In this document: positions 8,550 through 16,362 of the stretch, piece by piece
How the letters are laid out: every line of letters starts with the position of its first letter
How positions within the stretch are numbered: position 1 is the stretch's first letter
NCBI GenBank assembly: GCA_964511555.1
Contig: CAZEFR010000007.1
Location: forward strand, 6,716-70,715
DNA: 64,000 nt
DNA from: CAIZGX01 sp964511555
GTDB taxonomy: Bacteria; Bacteroidota; Bacteroidia; Flavobacteriales_D; Sanyastnellaceae
Reading direction: 5' to 3'
Program-made: the position numbers and the translations under genes
Notes under the pieces: generated by a model
What the model was told of the DNA's origin: nothing
The model's database searches: none
The model's input: only the letters and a program-made list of their open reading frames with translations

Positions 8550-9374
8550 ATGAAGACTCATTTAAGAAAGATGCGGACGACATTGTCCGAAAATGGAGAA
8601 GCACTGTACACCCTTCCTCTTTACAATAATTTGGAGGTAATGGGAGAATTAAATCTGAACGAGTGTGTGGGCAGGAAAATTCGTTTGAGTGCGACAGGCG
8701 ATATTCGGTGTATTCTTCATGGCGAAAAGCTGAACAAAACATTCGGTGAAGGCTTGTGTTGGAATGGATTTCAAGATTCGTCAAGTGCATCTCCTTGTAT
8801 TATTCACCCCGAGCTGTGTAAAGCCCATGAAGGTATTGCATTACGGGGAGATATGGAATGGGAGCAAGCAAATCACCTCATACCACATATTGTATATCTA
8901 TCCTATACTTCAGGTGTTAAAGTGGGTGTTACTTCTGAGCGCAATTTACTCTCAAGATGGATAGATCAAGGCGCACGTCGAGGCCTGGTTTTCGCCCGTG
9001 TACCCTACAGGCAGTTGGCTGGAGAATTTGAAGTGTTGTTGAAAGAGCATGTCTCAGATAAATCAAATTGGAAAGGAATGCTTCAGCCAGCATTCGGCGA
9101 CAATTCAGATTTGCTTGCGGTGAAAGAGAACCTGTTATTTGAGATTCCTGAGGCATTTCAGGACTTTATCGATGACGAAGACAAAGTTTGGAACATTCAG
9201 TTTCCTTGTGAAGACAGACCTGTAAATCCAAAGACATGGAAACTTGCTCAAGAAAGCGTATATGAAGGTATGTTGAAGGGAATAGTAGGGCAGTACTTAA
9301 TTTTAGATAACCAACAGGTCTTTAATGTTCGGTCGCACGCCGGATACGAAATTGAAATAGATTTCTTAACTTAA
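8550..9374 (+). CDS. DUF2797 domain-containing protein
   Basis: A 274-residue cytoplasmic protein of the DUF2797 family, whose function is not known. Visible family features are HIVYLSYTSGVKVGVTSERNL and the segment WIDQGARRGLVFARVPYR, which resembles a GIY-YIG-like fold (Y-S near the start, then G-V-T). CIIHPELCKAH may be part of a Cys/His metal site. The frame is open from 8484, but that would run back across the promoter region and start of the divergent T9SS gene; the ATG at 8550 gives the normal family length. Confidence 0.75.
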   Translation: MKTHLRKMRTTLSENGEALYTLPLYNNLEVMGELNLNECVGRKIRLSATGDIRCILHGEKLNKTFGEGLCWNGFQDSSSASPCIIHPELCKAHEGIALRGDMEWEQANHLIPHIVYLSYTSGVKVGVTSERNLLSRWIDQGARRGLVFARVPYRQLAGEFEVLLKEHVSDKSNWKGMLQPAFGDNSDLLAVKENLLFEIPEAFQDFIDDEDKVWNIQFPCEDRPVNPKTWKLAQESVYEGMLKGIVGQYLILDNQQVFNVRSHAGYEIEIDFLT

Positions 9375-9391
9375 GAAAAATGTTGTTTTTC

Positions 9392-9421
9392 TTGCAAGTG
9401 TGAAAAATTCGTCTATCTTTG
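9392..9421 (+). promoter_or_regulatory. Promoter of the RRM protein gene (-33 TTG, -7 TATCTTTG)
   Basis: TTG at 9392-9394 and an exact TAnnTTTG at 9414-9421, separated by 19 bases, give the standard Bacteroidota sigma-A promoter layout. Transcription would start near 9426, leaving a leader of about 85 bases. Confidence 0.75.
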
Positions 9422-9510
9422 TTAAAGCTTATTCCGAATTTAGATTTGAGGTCTTCTTGAAGGAATCAACTACATGAAGGGTAAGCATAAATTAATTTTT
9501 TATTTTTTTT

Positions 9511-9798
9511 ATGAACATTTTTGTTTCTGGACTGAATTACAGTCTAACGAGCGATGAGCTCCAAGCAATCTTCGCTCAATATGGTGAAGTAGCTTCTGCT
9601 AAAGTGATTACTGACCGTGATACCGGTCGTTCACGCGGTTTCGGTTTTGTTGAAATGTCAGATGACGCTGAAGCGCGCAATGCAATTGACGCTTTAGACC
9701 AAGCTGAAATGAAAGGTCGCAAGATCAATGTTAAAGAAGCTGAAGACCGTCCACGTACCTCTAACCGCAGAGAAGGTGGTTTCCGTCAAGGATATTGA
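9511..9798 (+). CDS. RRM-type RNA-binding protein
   Basis: A 95-residue single-domain RNA-binding protein. RNP2 (IFVSGLNY, residues 3-10) and RNP1 (RGFGFVEM, residues 43-50) carry the aromatic residues that stack on RNA bases. The domain fills residues 2-78, then a short basic tail with Arg and Gly (NRREGGFRQGY). Such small RRM proteins are common in Bacteroidota and cyanobacteria, where some are cold-induced. The gene stands alone between its own promoter and a textbook terminator. An almost pure U tract directly precedes the start codon. Confidence 0.93.
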   Translation: MNIFVSGLNYSLTSDELQAIFAQYGEVASAKVITDRDTGRSRGFGFVEMSDDAEARNAIDALDQAEMKGRKINVKEAEDRPRTSNRREGGFRQGY

Positions 9799-9822
9799 TT
9801 CAATACACTTTTGACTAATTTT

Positions 9823-9847
9823 AAAAAGAGGCTTCGGCCTCTTTTTT
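9823..9847 (+). terminator. Intrinsic terminator with UUCG tetraloop after the RRM gene
   Basis: Perfect stem AAAAAGAGGC / GCCTCTTTTT closed by the extra-stable C(UUCG)G tetraloop, followed by T. It lies 25 bases after the RRM stop. Confidence 0.9.
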
Positions 9848-9851
9848 AATT

Positions 9852-9859
9852 TACTTTTG
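9852..9859 (+). promoter_or_regulatory. -7 box (TACTTTTG) four bases before the WD40 gene
   Basis: Exact TAnnTTTG immediately after the RRM terminator. Only CAGA separates it from the ATG at 9864, so the mRNA should be leaderless. Confidence 0.6.
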
Positions 9860-9863
9860 CAGA

Positions 9864-10751
9864 ATGAAATTGGAGTTGCTCGATTCTTTCGGTGATATGA
9901 AAACACCACTGTATGCTATTGCAGATGGAACGCATGCAGATTCCTTTTTTACAGCTTCAGCGAATGGTTTGGTTTCCGAGTGGAATACTGAATATGGCGT
10001 TTCTTCAGAGATTCAGATTAAAACAAATGGAGCAGTATTTTCGTTGCTTTACGATGAATTGACAGGCTTTTTGTGGATTGGGTGTCAGCAGAGCACGTTA
10101 AGTGTGGTTGATATTCAAAACAAAAGAGAAATCAAGAATTACAAGGTTCATCCGGGAGGAGTATTCGATATTAAAATTTTAGAGGATAGGATTTTGAGTG
10201 TTGGTGGTGATGGTAATGTAATTGAATGGAAAAGAGCCGATGCGAGTTATTCGCGAACAATTCCGCTTTCTGATTCAAAGATTCGTCGATTTGCGGTCAA
10301 TACCCAGAAGCCCGAGTTGGCTTTTCCTTTTTCCAACGGTCAAATGGAAGTCGTAGACCCTGTTTTTTTTAATTCGATAGAAAAGATTAAAGTTAATGAT
10401 ATAGGGGTTGCTTCTTGCGCCTATCATCCAAAGAAAAGTATTCTTCTTACAGGAGGAAGAGACGGCGAGATTCACTTGTGGAATACAAAGAATAATTATG
10501 ATCTTGCAATCAACTTCACAGCGCACAAGGGTAATGTATATGCGATAGTTTTTCATCCGAAACGACACGTTTTTGCTACGGGGAGTCGTGATAAAGAAAT
10601 TAAAGTTTGGGATGCGGAAACCTTGGATTTCCTTTATGGAGGTTCACACAATAGAAGTGTGAATGCGCTGCATTTTCTGAAGAACGGGCTTCTTCTTTCT
10701 GCCAGTGATGATGGTTCTATTCGATTGTGGAAAATTCCTCGTAAAGTATAA
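9864..10751 (+). CDS. WD40 repeat protein
   Basis: A 295-residue protein that should form one seven-bladed beta-propeller. Clear repeats include GGRDGEIHLWNTKNN, TGSRDKEIKVWDAET and SASDDGSIRLWKIPRK; earlier blades are more diverged (GGDGNVIEWKRAD). There is no signal peptide, so it is likely a cytoplasmic protein-interaction scaffold. It is a stand-alone gene with a -7 box four bases before its ATG, next to the RRM gene and the GH13 gene. No specific partner can be inferred. Confidence 0.88.
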   Translation: MKLELLDSFGDMKTPLYAIADGTHADSFFTASANGLVSEWNTEYGVSSEIQIKTNGAVFSLLYDELTGFLWIGCQQSTLSVVDIQNKREIKNYKVHPGGVFDIKILEDRILSVGGDGNVIEWKRADASYSRTIPLSDSKIRRFAVNTQKPELAFPFSNGQMEVVDPVFFNSIEKIKVNDIGVASCAYHPKKSILLTGGRDGEIHLWNTKNNYDLAINFTAHKGNVYAIVFHPKRHVFATGSRDKEIKVWDAETLDFLYGGSHNRSVNALHFLKNGLLLSASDDGSIRLWKIPRKV

Positions 10752-10763
10752 ATGAGCTTCGTG

Positions 10764-10771
10764 TATATTTG
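10764..10771 (+). promoter_or_regulatory. -7 promoter box (TATATTTG) of the GH13 lipoprotein gene
   Basis: Exact TAnnTTTG, 21 bases before the ATG at 10793. It makes the alternative in-frame start at 10769 unlikely, since that codon lies inside the box. Confidence 0.6.
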
Positions 10772-10792
10772 ACACTAAGTATATCCTTCCTT

Positions 10793-12190
10793 ATGAAAAA
10801 TAATGTATTCATTCTAATCGCAATTGCATTGTCAAGTTGCGGAGTGTCAAGAAATCAAGATTACACATCAGAGGCCAAACAGATTGGCTATTCTGAGACA
10901 AAAGTGGTTAGACATCCGAGCTGGTCTAAAAACGCTTCAATTTATGAGGTAAATGTTCGTCAGCACACAGCTGCCGGAACGTTTGCGGCATTAGAAAAAG
11001 ATCTTCCGCGCATTGACTCCTTGGGTGTCGATATTCTATGGCTTATGCCAATTAACCCAATCGGTGAGTTGAATAGAAAAGGAAGTTTGGGTAGTTATTA
11101 CAGTGTAAAGAATTATACTGGCGTAAATCCTGAATTCGGAACTACCGAAGATTTCAAACGCTTGGTAAACAAAGCGCATGAGTTGGGAATGTATGTTATT
11201 CTTGATTGGGTTGCAAATCACACCGCATGGGATCACCCATGGGTTACACAGCACCCTGATTGGTATACGCATGATGCGAATGGGAATATTGTTCCTCCAG
11301 TTCCTGATTGGTCGGATGTTGCGGATCTGAATTTTGATAATCAGGAATTGCGCAAAGAAATGATTCGTGCCATGGAATATTGGGTAAGAGAGTGTAATAT
11401 AGATGGTTATCGTTGTGATGTGGCTATGAATGTGCCAACAGATTTCTGGAATGATGCTCGTGCAGCGCTAGATGCGATAAAACCAGTCTTTATGTTAGCG
11501 GAAGCGGAGCAGAAAGATCATCACCTTAAGGCGTTCGATATGTCTTACAGTTGGGAATTAATGGGCATTATGAACGCTGTGGCCAAAGGTGAAAAGTCGC
11601 TTTCTGCTTTCGATGAGTATATGGCGAAGTCAGATACAGCTTTCCAAAAGAGTGCTTATCGTATGGGCTTCACAACCAATCACGATGAGAATACGTGGAA
11701 CGGAACAGGAGGCGAACGTTACGGAGTGAAGCGTAAGTTGTTCGACGTCCTTTCGTTTACTCTTCAGGGAATGCCCTTGATATACACTTCCCAAGAAGGA
11801 GGTGAAGTAGATGCGAGAGGAAACGCAAAACGTTTGAGATTTTTCGACAAAGACACTGCATACTTCAATAACTATGTAAACAGTGATTTCTACAAGCGAT
11901 TGCTTGCTGTGCACCATGAGAATCCGGCGTTGTGGAATGGCGAGTTTGGTGGAAGTTTTAGAAAATTGAGAACGTCTAATGATGACGTGCTTTACGCCTA
12001 CTCGCGCACGAACGGTGACCGACAGGTGGTTGTTCTATTGAATTTCTCAGATAAACCTCAAGTGTTCAATTTTACAGATGAGATTCCTGATGGAGATTTC
12101 AGAAGTATTTTTAACAGTGAGACGTTTTCGCTGTATTCAAAAAGTCAAAGGGCATTAGCTCCTTATGGTTATCAAGTTTTTTCGAAATAG
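10793..12190 (+). CDS. GH13 alpha-amylase family lipoprotein
   Basis: A 465-residue glycoside hydrolase for alpha-glucans, anchored by a lipoprotein signal (MKNNVFILIAIALSSCGVS; lipid-modified Cys at residue 17). The TIM-barrel motifs are complete: VANHTAWDHPW (region I), IDGYRCDVAM with the nucleophile Asp, VFMLAEAEQ with the acid/base Glu, and FTTNHDENTW with the third acidic residue. The start of the mature protein (WSKNASIYEVNVRQHTAAG) is typical of single-domain outer-membrane amylases. A second GH13 gene and a starch-binding-like protein lie near 36-40 kb, so starch or glycogen fragments may be used by this organism. Confidence 0.9.
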   Translation: MKNNVFILIAIALSSCGVSRNQDYTSEAKQIGYSETKVVRHPSWSKNASIYEVNVRQHTAAGTFAALEKDLPRIDSLGVDILWLMPINPIGELNRKGSLGSYYSVKNYTGVNPEFGTTEDFKRLVNKAHELGMYVILDWVANHTAWDHPWVTQHPDWYTHDANGNIVPPVPDWSDVADLNFDNQELRKEMIRAMEYWVRECNIDGYRCDVAMNVPTDFWNDARAALDAIKPVFMLAEAEQKDHHLKAFDMSYSWELMGIMNAVAKGEKSLSAFDEYMAKSDTAFQKSAYRMGFTTNHDENTWNGTGGERYGVKRKLFDVLSFTLQGMPLIYTSQEGGEVDARGNAKRLRFFDKDTAYFNNYVNSDFYKRLLAVHHENPALWNGEFGGSFRKLRTSNDDVLYAYSRTNGDRQVVVLLNFSDKPQVFNFTDEIPDGDFRSIFNSETFSLYSKSQRALAPYGYQVFSK

Positions 12191-12205
12191 AGCTTTCAGC
12201 GGAAT

Positions 12206-12213
12206 TATCTTTG
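12206..12213 (+). promoter_or_regulatory. -7 promoter box (TATCTTTG) of the thioesterase-trmB-mrp-nifU run
   Basis: Exact TAnnTTTG, 18 bases before the ATG at 12232 and just after the GH13 stop. Confidence 0.6.
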
Positions 12214-12231
12214 TGCTCTAAAAATTAGTTT

Positions 12232-12642
12232 ATGGAAGAGCCCGAAGGTAAAGAGATTTTCGAGACGTCTGTTGAAATTCGTTTCGCCGATATAGATGCC
12301 ATGGGGCATGTTAACAATGCTGTTTATTTCAGTTATTTCGAGCAAGCACGTATGGCTTATTTCAGCCAGCGTGTAGCGCGTATTTGGAATTGGAATGAAG
12401 ATGGAGTTATTGTGGCTCGAAATGAAATAGATTACATCTATCCTGTTTTCTTAAATGACCGAATGAACATTCGGTTGTGGGTTGAGCATGCCGGGAATAA
12501 GAGTTTCACGGTATGTTACAGAGTTGTTGTTGGAGAACGTTTGTGTGCAACAGGTAAATCGGTTTTAGTTTGTTTCAATCACAAAGACAAACGTCCGCAA
12601 GCCATTCCAGAAGCATGGCGTAAGGTGTTTACAGCGAATTAA
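12232..12642 (+). CDS. Acyl-CoA thioesterase, 4-hydroxybenzoyl-CoA thioesterase (YbgC/FadM) family
   Basis: A 136-residue hotdog-fold thioesterase. The catalytic signature IRFADIDAMGHVNNAVYFSYFE contains the Asp of the DxxGHVNN motif, followed by a helix and RNEIDYIYPVFLNDRM, as in the YbgC group. It probably hydrolyses short or medium acyl-CoA. It leads a plus-strand run (thioesterase, trmB, mrp, nifU) with intergenic gaps of 1-4 bases, so these are probably one transcript. Confidence 0.88.
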   Translation: MEEPEGKEIFETSVEIRFADIDAMGHVNNAVYFSYFEQARMAYFSQRVARIWNWNEDGVIVARNEIDYIYPVFLNDRMNIRLWVEHAGNKSFTVCYRVVVGERLCATGKSVLVCFNHKDKRPQAIPEAWRKVFTAN

Positions 12643-12643
12643 T

Positions 12644-13342
12644 ATGGCGAAGGATAAGTTAAAACGGTGGGCCGAGAATAAGACGTTTCCGCATGTGTTC
12701 GAGCCGAACTTAATGCCAATCATTCGCGAAAATGCAACGTTCATGAAAGGATTGTGGCGCGAAGAATTCTTCAAGAATAGCAACCCGCTTGTTGTTGAAT
12801 TGGGCTGTGGAAAAGGGGAGTACGCGGTTGGTCAAGCGCAAAGAAATTTAGATAAGAATTATTTAGGGATCGACGTTAAAGGACATCGTTTTCATAAAGG
12901 CGCAAAAGATTCTCTTGAAATGGGATTGACGAACGTGGCTTTTCTGCGAGCACGAATTGAATTCATTGATGCGTTCTTCGATGACAATGAATTGGACGAA
13001 ATCTGGCTTACGTTTTCAGATCCGATGCCGAATGATCACGATGGAAACAGAAGAATTACCTCTGGCTTTTATATGAAGCGCTATGAACGCATGTTGAAGT
13101 CAGAAGGCATCGTTCATATTAAGCACGACAATCCAGCGCTCTATGAGCGTGCCTTGCGCGAAATTCCTTTGATGGGAGCAGAGATACTCTTACATGACGA
13201 CAATATCTACGAATCGGGATTTTTAGAAACGATAGACGAGAAGTTGAAAGATGTTTTAGAGATTAGAACATTTTATGAGCAAATGTGGTTGAAGGAAGGA
13301 AGAAAGATTAAATACATTCAGGCAAGAATGCCGAAAAAATAA
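12644..13342 (+). CDS. trmB: tRNA (guanine-N7-)-methyltransferase TrmB
   Basis: A 232-residue SAM-dependent enzyme that makes m7G46 in tRNA. The SAM-binding loop is VVELGCGKGEYAVGQA (about residues 49-64), followed by YLGIDVKGHRFHKGAK and the catalytic region WLTFSDPMPN; family members usually read FPDPWPK at that spot. It begins one base after the thioesterase stop and is followed after 4 bases by mrp. Confidence 0.93.
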   Translation: MAKDKLKRWAENKTFPHVFEPNLMPIIRENATFMKGLWREEFFKNSNPLVVELGCGKGEYAVGQAQRNLDKNYLGIDVKGHRFHKGAKDSLEMGLTNVAFLRARIEFIDAFFDDNELDEIWLTFSDPMPNDHDGNRRITSGFYMKRYERMLKSEGIVHIKHDNPALYERALREIPLMGAEILLHDDNIYESGFLETIDEKLKDVLEIRTFYEQMWLKEGRKIKYIQARMPKK

Positions 13343-13346
13343 TACC

Positions 13347-14435
13347 ATGAGTGTTTCAAAAGCAGCAATATTAGAGGCGTTAGCGAACGTACAAGAACCA
13401 GATTTAAAGAAGGACATTGTGACTTTGAATTTGGTGAAAATTATTCGTGCGGAAGGGAATGAGATTGAGTTGGAAGTAAAAGTGAGCAATCCGGCTATGC
13501 ACGCAAAGCAGCGCATGCGTGAGGCTTGTGTCTTCGCCATTCAGCGAGTTTTGGGAAATGAATTCGAAGTGAAGGTTCATGTTGAAGCTATTTCAGGAGA
13601 TGAGAGGAGTGGTGAATTGCGCAGAATTCTCCCAGGGGTAAAACACATTATTGCGGTTGCAAGTGGAAAGGGTGGCGTGGGTAAGAGCACGGTGTCTTCG
13701 AACTTGGCTGCTGGTCTTGCATCTTTGGGACACAAAGTGGGGTTGTTAGATGCAGACATCTATGGGCCTTCAGCACCGACGATGTTTGATGTTGTTCTTG
13801 AAAAACCAAGGCTCATTGAAGTAGACGGAAAGAAAGTAATGGCTCCTGTAGAAGCGCATGGTGTAAAAGTATTGAGCATCGGATTTTTCACGGAAGGTGA
13901 TCAAGCCGTTGTTTGGCGTGGTCCAATGGCTACGAAAGCTTTGAACCAAATGATCACCGATGTTGAATGGGGTGAATTGGATTACATGATTGTTGATCTT
14001 CCTCCGGGGACGGGCGATGTTCATTTAAGCATTGTGCAAACTTTGCCAATCTCTGCCGTTGTTGTGGTGAGCACGCCACAAGAGGTGGCTTTAGTTGATG
14101 CGCGAAAGGGAATAGCGATGTTTCAGTTGCCTGCGGTGAATATTCCAGTATTGGGATTGGTAGAGAATATGTCTTGGTTCACGCCAGCAGAACTTCCAGA
14201 AAACAAGTATTTCATTTTTGGAGAAGGTGGAACGAAACGTCTTGCAGAAAGTTTGAATCTTCCAATAATCGGTGAGATTCCACTGATTCAGAGCATTCGC
14301 GAGGCAGGGGATGTTGGAAGACCATCTGTTCTTCAAGACAACACCACTGCAGCTCGCTATTGGCAAGCATTTTTAATTAACTTTGAAAAGGAATTGCGCT
14401 TGCTGCCATTCCGTAAACCTGCAACTCAAGAATAA
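13347..14435 (+). CDS. Mrp/NBP35 family Fe-S cluster carrier ATPase
   Basis: A 362-residue cytoplasmic P-loop ATPase (Mrp/ApbC) that carries and delivers Fe-S clusters. Residues 1-90 form the MIP18 (DUF59) domain (ILEALANVQEPDLKKDIVTL); the deviant Walker A is VASGKGGVGKSTVSSNLAAG. DADIYGPSAPTMF and DYMIVDLPPGTGDVHLS are standard family motifs. The usual C-terminal CxxC cluster ligands are replaced in this copy: after GLVENMSWF comes TPAELPENKYFIFG with no cysteine, which is common in Bacteroidota Mrp proteins. A NifU-like gene follows after one base, supporting an Fe-S role. Confidence 0.92.
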   Translation: MSVSKAAILEALANVQEPDLKKDIVTLNLVKIIRAEGNEIELEVKVSNPAMHAKQRMREACVFAIQRVLGNEFEVKVHVEAISGDERSGELRRILPGVKHIIAVASGKGGVGKSTVSSNLAAGLASLGHKVGLLDADIYGPSAPTMFDVVLEKPRLIEVDGKKVMAPVEAHGVKVLSIGFFTEGDQAVVWRGPMATKALNQMITDVEWGELDYMIVDLPPGTGDVHLSIVQTLPISAVVVVSTPQEVALVDARKGIAMFQLPAVNIPVLGLVENMSWFTPAELPENKYFIFGEGGTKRLAESLNLPIIGEIPLIQSIREAGDVGRPSVLQDNTTAARYWQAFLINFEKELRLLPFRKPATQE

Positions 14436-14436
14436 T

Positions 14437-14703
14437 ATGTCACAAGATTCATTGTTTCAACGTGTGAACGAAGCGCTTCATTCCATTAGACCTTATTTGG
14501 AAGCAGACGGAGGTGGAATTGAGTTGAAGGAAGTAAATTCGGAAATGACTGCTATTGTAGAATTGAAAGGAGCATGCACCAACTGCAGTAAGTCACACAT
14601 GACCATGAAGGCTGGCGTAGAGGCTGCAATTAAATCAGCAGTTCCTGAAATAAAAACGGTAGTTGCAATGTCTCAAGAAATTGAAGAAGCTACCACGTTA
14701 TAA
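14437..14703 (+). CDS. NifU-like C-terminal domain protein (Fe-S scaffold/carrier)
   Basis: An 88-residue protein consisting only of the NifU C-terminal domain. SIRPYLEADGGGIELKEV and the cluster-binding CTNC (in LKGACTNCSKSHMTMK) are visible. The frame extends upstream to 14383, but that part is shadow of mrp; the ATG at 14437 stands one base after the mrp stop. It likely works with the Mrp ATPase as an Fe-S carrier. Its stop overlaps the end of the convergent ABC-F gene by 6 bases. Confidence 0.92.
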   Translation: MSQDSLFQRVNEALHSIRPYLEADGGGIELKEVNSEMTAIVELKGACTNCSKSHMTMKAGVEAAIKSAVPEIKTVVAMSQEIEEATTL

Positions 14704-16317
14704 TCCGTAGTAGTTCTTTCTTGTTTCTTTTACTTGTTCGTTCGACAAATATTCATCGTAAGACATTCTCTTGTCAATAACGCCTTTGGGGGTTATTTCA
14801 ATAATTCTATTGGCTACTGTTTCTGTAAATTCATGGTCATGTGAAGTGAAGAGTGCATTGTACTTCCAATCTTTCATGGCGTTGTTGAAGGCAGTGATAG
14901 ACTCGAGGTCTAAGTGGTTCGTAGGTTCATCTAGCATGAGGCAATTTGCATTCGCGAGCATCATGCGAGAAACCATGCAACGTACTTTTTCTCCTCCAGA
15001 AAGAACAGAACATTTCTTCATCACTTCTTCGCCGCTGAACAACATTTTCCCTAAGAAACCTCGAACGTATGTTTCGTCTTTGTCTACTGAGAACTGACGT
15101 AACCAATCGACTAAGTTGTCGTCTGATTTGAAGAAGTCTTCGTTGTTGTTTGGAAGGTATGCTGTCGTTATTGTACTTCCCCATTCAACAGTTCCTGTTG
15201 TTGGTTTTTCCAAGTTATTGATGATTTGGAAGAAGGAAGTAATAGCAGTATGATCCTTTGAAAGAATGGCTACTTTGTCACCTTTGATAAGCGTGAATTC
15301 AACGTCTTTGAATTGAACACTTCCATCAGGATTCACCTTCGATAAATTTTCTACACGTAAGATTTGATCTCCACAATCGCGTTCAGGTTTGAAAATAATG
15401 CCTGGATATTTTCTCGTGCTTGGCTGAATGTTATCGATAACAAGTTTGTCCAATAATTTCTTACGGCTTGTTGCTTGTCTCGATTTAGATGCATTCGCAC
15501 TGAAGCGCTCAACGAAGTCTTGCAACTCTTTGCGCTTGTCTTCCATCTTTTTGTTTTGGTCGCTTCTTTGACGTGCAGCCAATTGACTACTCTCGTACCA
15601 GAACGAATAGTTACCTGTGTACAGTTGAATCTTGCTGAAGTCAATGTCAACGATGTTCGTACACACTGCATCTAAAAAGTGACGGTCATGCGATACAACG
15701 ATAACGGTATTTTGAAAATCAGCTAAGAAGTTTTCCAACCAAGAAATGGTCTCAACGTCTAAGTCATTCGTAGGCTCATCGAGCAACAAGATTTCAGGAT
15801 TCCCGAAAAGCGCTTGCGCAAGCAATACACGAACTTTCTCTTTACCACTTAGGGTATGAACCAACTCGTTATGCAAATGGTCTGCAATGCCCAAATTGCT
15901 GAGAAGTTGTGCTGCATCACTCTCTGCATTCCAACCATCCATTTCAGCAAAAATGTTTTCAAGTTCAGCGGCTTTCACACCGTCTTCATCTGAGAAATCT
16001 TCCTTCGCATAAATGGCATCTTTCGCTTGCATTACATCCATAAGCTTACGGTTCCCCATAAGCACGGTTTGCAACACAGGAACTTGGTCGAATTCAAAGT
16101 GGTTTTGTTTCAACACACTCATACGCACTCCTGCGTCCATGACAACCTTTCCGGTGGTTGGATCAATTTCTCCTGAAAGGATTTTCAGAAAGGTCGATTT
16201 ACCGGCACCGTTCGCGCCAATAACACCGTAGCAGTGGCCCGGTGTGAATTTGAGATTTACTTCTTCGAATAATGCTCGTTTTCCGTAACGAAGCGAAAGG
16301 TTGTTTACTGATAGCAC
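14698..16317 (-). CDS. ABC-F family ATPase (YbiT-like translation factor)
   Basis: A 539-residue cytoplasmic protein with two ABC ATPase domains and no membrane segments, as in ABC-F proteins, which act on ribosomes. Domain 1 has GANGAGKSTFLKIL, the signature LSGKEKVRVLLAQAL and LLLDEPTNDLD; domain 2 has a degenerate Walker A (AILSKDHTAITSFFQII), signature LSGGEKVRCM, and MLDEPTNHLDLES. The linker between them is helical and basic. The degenerate second P-loop is a real departure from the consensus GxxGxGKS/T. Promoter box TATCTTTG lies 20 bases upstream. It converges on nifU. Confidence 0.9.
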   Translation of the reverse strand: MLSVNNLSLRYGKRALFEEVNLKFTPGHCYGVIGANGAGKSTFLKILSGEIDPTTGKVVMDAGVRMSVLKQNHFEFDQVPVLQTVLMGNRKLMDVMQAKDAIYAKEDFSDEDGVKAAELENIFAEMDGWNAESDAAQLLSNLGIADHLHNELVHTLSGKEKVRVLLAQALFGNPEILLLDEPTNDLDVETISWLENFLADFQNTVIVVSHDRHFLDAVCTNIVDIDFSKIQLYTGNYSFWYESSQLAARQRSDQNKKMEDKRKELQDFVERFSANASKSRQATSRKKLLDKLVIDNIQPSTRKYPGIIFKPERDCGDQILRVENLSKVNPDGSVQFKDVEFTLIKGDKVAILSKDHTAITSFFQIINNLEKPTTGTVEWGSTITTAYLPNNNEDFFKSDDNLVDWLRQFSVDKDETYVRGFLGKMLFSGEEVMKKCSVLSGGEKVRCMVSRMMLANANCLMLDEPTNHLDLESITAFNNAMKDWKYNALFTSHDHEFTETVANRIIEITPKGVIDKRMSYDEYLSNEQVKETRKNYYGL

Positions 16318-16337
16318 GGCGTATAATTTTAGCGGTG

Positions 16338-16345
16338 CAAAGATA
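16338..16345 (-). promoter_or_regulatory. -7 promoter box (TATCTTTG) of the ABC-F gene
   Basis: Exact TAnnTTTG on the minus strand, 20 bases before the start at 16317, in the 45-base gap after the GH92 gene. Confidence 0.6.
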
Positions 16346-16362
16346 GTCTTATTTTCGGAGTG

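Noticed and set aside
13347..14435. Mrp as an inactive protein because the C-terminal CxxC is missing
   Set aside because: The P-loop and all other motifs are intact, and copies without this CxxC are common in Bacteroidota, so absence here is not a sign of decay.
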